A stretch of DNA of 11,102 nucleotides from contig SKGU01000275.1 of assembly GCA_007117255.1 (NCBI GenBank), positions 1-11,102 on the forward strand. The letters are read 5' to 3'. Both the position numbers and the translations under genes were made by a program. Origin of the DNA: Natronohydrobacter sp. (GTDB lineage: Bacteria; Pseudomonadota; Alphaproteobacteria; Rhodobacterales; Rhodobacteraceae). The notes under the pieces were generated by a model. The model searched no databases and was not told where the DNA came from. It saw only the letters and a program-made list of their open reading frames with translations. This document shows, piece by piece, positions 7,239 through 11,102 of the stretch. Position 1 is the first letter of the stretch. Each line of letters begins with the position of its first letter.

Positions 7239-7290
7239 ATCCGCCAACACCACACGTTTCTGAACCTTTGCCATAGACAGGTCTTGCCCA

Positions 7291-7311
7291 GCGCAATGCC
7301 AGTGGCAGCGC
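7291..7311 (-). terminator. Hairpin immediately after the surA stop codon
   Basis: On the minus strand, GCGCTGCC-ACT-GGCATTGCGC folds into a GC-rich stem with a small asymmetric bulge. It begins right after the surA TAG (7312-7314). No T-tract follows, so intrinsic termination is only possible. Its position supports the end of the lpt-surA operon. Confidence 0.35.
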
Positions 7312-8553
7312 CTAGAAATCGACAATATCCGCATCGGCAATCAGTTCTTGCAACCTGACATCAGCCATGCTGCTGACCTTGCGCTCAAAGACCATCTCAC
7401 GCACCCGGTCATTGCTCGGCGGCTCGTCAAAAGACAACTCGCGCGCGCACAGCATCAGCACAACCAGATTGCCGCCTTCAGTCGTATTGGCCGAAATTTC
7501 ACCCCGGTCCAGCCGCGCCAGCTCAATCGCATCCGATTGCGGGATCGCACCCATCAGCGCTTCGCGTTCGACCAGCGCCTCTTCCGGCAGCCCGCGCGCG
7601 AAAGGTCCAAGGCTTGCACAATTCGTCACCTGCGCACGCATCTGAGCCACCCGCGCAAGGTTTTCCTCACTCCGCCCTCCTGGCAATAGCAGGCGCTGAT
7701 AGGTCAGCGTCACGCGCTCTGCTGGAATATCACGCGAACTGTCCAATGCGCGGATCTGGAAATAGGCAATCGCGCCGCCCACCTCCAGCGGACCGATGAT
7801 CTGCCCAGCCCGGCCCGAAGCCACCACACCGGACACCTGGCTTGGCAAGTTGCCCACCGGCACCCAGTCCGGCAAACGCCCCCCCTGATCACGCGTGCCT
7901 GCCAAGGAGAACTCCCGCGCCAAACGCGAAAACTCTTCAACACTTCCCGCGGATTCGATCATTTCCATGATCTGCGCCACAGCCTCTGCAAATTCCGGAT
8001 CCGTCGGCAGGAAAATCTCGGACAAAAGCACGCGCTGCGTGCCAAGAATCGCCGCGACATCCCGCGCGCGCGCCACATCGCCGCTCGAAACAGAGACCAG
8101 CGCCGGAAGCTGCTGACCAACCAGCTTGCGCCATAGCAACCCGGCCTCGACAAAGTTCACGAAGGTCTCGCGATCCACTCCGGCCTCGCCAAGCGCGGCC
8201 ACCAGCTCTTCTGCACTCAGTTCAGCCCGCGACGCGAATTCGCTCATGCCTTCCTGGATCTCGTCACGGGTGACGCGCACATTGCGCCGACTGGCATAAT
8301 CGCGCTGGACCGCTTCTTCTGTCAGGCGCTCAAGCGCTTCCATACGCGGATCGGCCGCGCCAGCATTCAGTGCCACCAGAAACCGCATGCGCTGCTCGAT
8401 ATCATAATTGCTGATCACACGATCATTGACCTTGCGCGCTGGCGAGAAGGGATTTTGCGCCTGTGCCATAGGCAGGTTGGCGAAGCCAAGGGCCAGCACA
8501 ACGCCGAAGACAAGCCCGAATCGCGTAAAAACCGAAGCCTTGAAAATGCGCAT
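7312..8553 (-). CDS. surA: SurA-type periplasmic peptidyl-prolyl isomerase / chaperone
   Basis: A periplasmic chaperone that escorts outer-membrane barrel proteins to the BAM complex. From the ATG at 8551-8553 it has 413 residues. A signal peptide (hydrophobic about 12-28, predicted cut AQA|Q at 32-33) is followed by the SurA N-terminal chaperone domain (VNDRVISNYDIEQR, 42-55). One parvulin rotamase domain, about 172-270, contains REFSLAGTRDQGGRLPDW (213-230), where GGRLPDW stands for the usual GGDLGW. E. coli SurA has two parvulin domains; this protein shows one recognisable one plus a divergent C-terminal part with Cys312 and Cys369. The frame extends to an ATG at 8631, but that would put 26 polar residues before the signal, so 8553 is preferred. 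It follows lptD on the same strand with a 129-base gap. Confidence 0.9.
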   Translation of the reverse strand: MRIFKASVFTRFGLVFGVVLALGFANLPMAQAQNPFSPARKVNDRVISNYDIEQRMRFLVALNAGAADPRMEALERLTEEAVQRDYASRRNVRVTRDEIQEGMSEFASRAELSAEELVAALGEAGVDRETFVNFVEAGLLWRKLVGQQLPALVSVSSGDVARARDVAAILGTQRVLLSEIFLPTDPEFAEAVAQIMEMIESAGSVEEFSRLAREFSLAGTRDQGGRLPDWVPVGNLPSQVSGVVASGRAGQIIGPLEVGGAIAYFQIRALDSSRDIPAERVTLTYQRLLLPGGRSEENLARVAQMRAQVTNCASLGPFARGLPEEALVEREALMGAIPQSDAIELARLDRGEISANTTEGGNLVVLMLCARELSFDEPPSNDRVREMVFERKVSSMADVRLQELIADADIVDF

Positions 8554-8682
8554 CACGTCAGTCCGTTTCCTTGTTTGCCCAGTCTGTCGGGCCTGCTCTC
8601 CGGGCTTACACGCTTTGCCCGCACTTGTCATTACGCATGACCCGGATTTCCTGTCTGCAAACTTGCCTACAGCATCCGAGGC

Positions 8683-10923
8683 CTACATGTCACTACAGGC
8701 CCGGCGCGCGCGCGACGGATTGCCACCGATGCCCAGAATATCAATATTCAACCCGAAACTGGTGCGCGCCGAAGGCGTGGTCGCCGAAGCAAACTGTCGT
8801 TCGACCCCCAATTCCATGCGCAGGCACTCATTCTCGTAATTCAACCCCACCAACGCGCGCGCCGCGCGATTCTGCGCTATGTCGTAGCGCCAGCCCACGC
8901 GCCCCGTCCAATACTCATCAAGTTGGCGCGACCCCTCGAAACTCCATTCCGATGCTGTCGCGGCGCGATCCTCGAAGGCATTTCCCAGAATGCGCATATA
9001 GCTGGTAGACACGCTATAGGTGTCAGTTGTCCAGTCCAGTTCAAATGCAGTACGTTGCAGCCTGAAATCCGACGTGAACAATGACCGGTTGCTCAGGCTC
9101 AATCCCTCTACAGTGTCCAGACTGCCTGCAATCAGCCAGTTTGAACGTCCCCCCGCCAAAGGTGTAGCCGCCGCGAATTGTCCAAGGTCGCGCTGGCGCC
9201 ATATCCGCCCAAGTGTCAGCGTACTGGACAATCCACGCGGATCGTGACGCGTCCAGCTCAGCCCAAGATTGGCCCGCAAGCCCGCCTCGCGTACATCGCG
9301 GCCAGCAAAGCGATCATAGGTGAACAGGTTGCCCTCATCTAACTCCGGCATGCGGCTGGCCTCATGCGGCAGATTCGAAAGCCGGTCACGCCCCCAGATC
9401 ACCTGCGCCACAGGCTCGATCACATGGCTGACCCCATCCGCGTCGCTGCGTACAAGCGGCCAACGCAATTCTGCCATCAGATTGGGCGTCACGCGCGACA
9501 CAGATGTCGGAAAGGCCCCACCGGTCTGCGACAGGCGGAAATGATCAACGCCCAGATGCGCGCCCACAGCCCCCAGCACACCGCCCGGCAGGACCGCATC
9601 GCGCCGCCAGTCCAGATCAAGGCTCAACCGCCCCATCTGACGCGGGCGCGGACCGGGACCAAAGCCGGGCGCAGGTTCGGGCAGTCCCGCAAAGACCTGC
9701 TTGCGCCGGTGGACATGCGCTTCCAGCCGGAACCCCGCAACACCGCCAAGCCCCGGCACATCGCGCCTGCGCTCCAGCACAGCCTGCCCGACCTGATTGG
9801 GCAATTGCGCGTTCACATCGGCCAGCCGCAGCGAGCGGAACTGCAAGGCTTGCAAGCGGATACGCTCATCGCGGCGGATACGCTCGAGCGTGATATCGCT
9901 GGTCAGGCGCGGCTCGTCACGATCGTAATCTTCCAGCACCCCGCGATCCGATGGCTGGATCAGATTGAAACCAAGCTGATACCCGTTGCCCAGCGCAAAA
10001 TCACCGGTCGCATACCCAAGCGTCCGCGTTCGCCCCGGCCGGATCGAATCGCGCGCAACCAGCCCGCCTAGCTCCAGCTGTCCGGTGGCAAAGGCCTGCC
10101 GATAGCGAAACTCCAGCGCGCGGGTGCCCTTGGACGCCACGAAAGGCGTCAGCGTCAGATCCCTGTCTTGCGACAACACAATGAAATAGGGCGCACGCAA
10201 CCCGACCCCATGCCCGGTATTGAACGTGAATCGCGGGCTGAGAAAACCAGTCGCGCGTTCCAGTCGCGGATCAGGCACGCGCAGACGCGGCAGATAGGCG
10301 ACCGGCAGACCGAACAGCCGGAACTGCGCATTCTCGAAATAGACCTGCAGCTCGTCTTCGTCATGCACGATCCGGCTGGCGCGGATTTCCCATAGCGGTG
10401 TCGGGCGGCGTTCGCACACTTCACAAGAGGACGCGATCACCGAGGTCATCTCGGTGTAACGCTCGTCCAGCCGCTCGACACTGCTTGCGGCCACCTGAAA
10501 CTGCTCGTCAAACACCACCCGCGCCGACCGGATCAGCCCCCGCCGCATCCCGTCCGAAAGATCGGCAGACTCGGCCAGCATCACCACGTCGCGCCCGTCA
10601 TTGAGCACCAGCGGCCCCTCGACCGACAACGCGCCAGTGCTGCGATTATAGGTGATGCGCCGCGCCTGCAGACGCGTGGTGCCATAAAGCGCTTCGACAT
10701 TGCCTTCTGCGATCAGCAGATTGGCCCCATCAATAAACAGCCGATCCGCCACCAGAGTTGCGAACTGCGACGCCTCCGATGAGGTCTGCGCCAGGGCCAT
10801 GCGCACAGGCGGCACGACACTCGCGCCTGCCCCAAGACAGCCCACCACCAGCAGCACACGCAAACTGTGGCGCAAGGTGTTGCGCCACGGGCCTGACTGC
10901 TCCGGTTGCGGACCGATCCTCAC
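8683..10923 (-). CDS. lptD: LPS assembly protein LptD (outer-membrane LPS translocon)
   Basis: LptD forms the outer-membrane beta-barrel that, with LptE, inserts lipopolysaccharide into the outer leaflet. Starting at GTG 10921-10923 it has 746 residues. A signal segment (about 21-37) is followed by a likely cut at ALA|Q (45-46) and the LptA/OstA-like jellyroll, about 57-165. Then come FGLPVAYLPRLRVPDP (204-219), the family motif GFLSPRFTFNTGHGVGLRAP (226-245), and a long barrel domain rich in alternating strands. The mature part has four cysteines: Cys167 and Cys170 in SCEVC, plus Cys700 and Cys743. The GTG overlaps the lptG stop (GTGA) and has GGAGG four bases upstream. The frame also runs to an ATG at 10986 inside lptG, which is less likely. 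The length fits alphaproteobacterial LptD. Confidence 0.93.
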   Translation of the reverse strand: MRIGPQPEQSGPWRNTLRHSLRVLLVVGCLGAGASVVPPVRMALAQTSSEASQFATLVADRLFIDGANLLIAEGNVEALYGTTRLQARRITYNRSTGALSVEGPLVLNDGRDVVMLAESADLSDGMRRGLIRSARVVFDEQFQVAASSVERLDERYTEMTSVIASSCEVCERRPTPLWEIRASRIVHDEDELQVYFENAQFRLFGLPVAYLPRLRVPDPRLERATGFLSPRFTFNTGHGVGLRAPYFIVLSQDRDLTLTPFVASKGTRALEFRYRQAFATGQLELGGLVARDSIRPGRTRTLGYATGDFALGNGYQLGFNLIQPSDRGVLEDYDRDEPRLTSDITLERIRRDERIRLQALQFRSLRLADVNAQLPNQVGQAVLERRRDVPGLGGVAGFRLEAHVHRRKQVFAGLPEPAPGFGPGPRPRQMGRLSLDLDWRRDAVLPGGVLGAVGAHLGVDHFRLSQTGGAFPTSVSRVTPNLMAELRWPLVRSDADGVSHVIEPVAQVIWGRDRLSNLPHEASRMPELDEGNLFTYDRFAGRDVREAGLRANLGLSWTRHDPRGLSSTLTLGRIWRQRDLGQFAAATPLAGGRSNWLIAGSLDTVEGLSLSNRSLFTSDFRLQRTAFELDWTTDTYSVSTSYMRILGNAFEDRAATASEWSFEGSRQLDEYWTGRVGWRYDIAQNRAARALVGLNYENECLRMELGVERQFASATTPSARTSFGLNIDILGIGGNPSRARRACSDM

Positions 10924-11102
10924 CCTTCCTCCATGTTCAACATCATTCCGATCGCAAATAACACTGTGGCAAAAGGCAGACCCCATGCTGCCAGGAGCAC
11001 GGGAATCTGTCCGCTTTCCCCCAAAACCTGCGCAAAGTTACGCAGAAAAAACAGGCTGAATCCAGCCAGAATCGTGATCAAGGCCCGGATTCCCGCCCCG
11101 CC
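10920..11102 (-). CDS. lptG: LptG, LPS export ABC transporter permease, C-terminal end (partial)
   Basis: The frame is open from the right window edge to TGA 10920-10922 and gives the last 60 residues of an inner-membrane permease. LptG with LptF and LptB extracts LPS from the inner membrane. A hydrophobic helix (ALITILAGFSLFFL) is followed by FAQVLGESGQIPVLLAAWG, a conserved LptG/LptF C-terminal pattern, and a last hydrophobic helix ending in MMLNMEEG. LptG is chosen over LptF because lptD follows directly, overlapping by four bases (GTGA), as in the common lptF-lptG-lptD order. The start is outside the window. Confidence 0.88.
   Translation of the reverse strand, partial: GGAGIRALITILAGFSLFFLRNFAQVLGESGQIPVLLAAWGLPFATVLFAIGMMLNMEEG

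Overview
This window looks like a chromosomal segment from an alphaproteobacterium, most likely Rhodobacterales (Rhodobacteraceae or Roseobacter group). The evidence is high GC with strong G/C at third codon positions, the lptG-lptD-surA gene order, a two-gene 'ligase-associated DNA damage response' block, and a very short LOV photoreceptor of a kind known from this order. I cannot name the genus from the sequence. No tRNA, rRNA, CRISPR array, insertion sequence or phage gene was seen. It reads as ordinary core and soft-core chromosome.

Layout: (1) 1-599, plus strand: the C-terminal third of urocanate hydratase (hutU), cut by the window edge. (2) 600-724: a convergent intergenic stretch with two strong GC-rich hairpins. 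Everything after this is on the minus strand. (3) 725-3294: an ATP-dependent DNA ligase and, transcriptionally upstream of it, a metallo-beta-lactamase-fold exonuclease. Their reading frames overlap by ATGA. (4) 3501-3884: a 127-residue LOV-domain protein with a strong ribosome binding site, upstream of the exonuclease on the same strand. (5) 4059-4937: a homocysteine S-methyltransferase family enzyme. (6) 5131-5909: a TIGR03643/DUF2805 small protein translationally coupled (ATGA) to a pyridoxamine-phosphate-oxidase-like flavin protein. (7) 6048-7196: an MFS transporter of the YbjJ type with a palindrome just upstream. (8) 7312-11102: the end of lptG, then lptD and surA, an outer-membrane biogenesis operon.

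How the genes work together: LptG belongs to the inner-membrane LPS extractor. LptD is the outer-membrane LPS translocon, and SurA is the periplasmic chaperone that helps fold outer-membrane barrels such as LptD, so these three form one functional block. The exonuclease and ligase belong to a known DNA-damage-response cluster whose usual helicase and phosphoesterase members are absent here. The blue-light sensor lies on the same strand immediately upstream of the repair pair. The flavin-binding PNPOx-like protein and the DUF2805 protein are nearby on the same strand. A light-to-repair link is the most interesting hypothesis in the window, but only gene order supports it.
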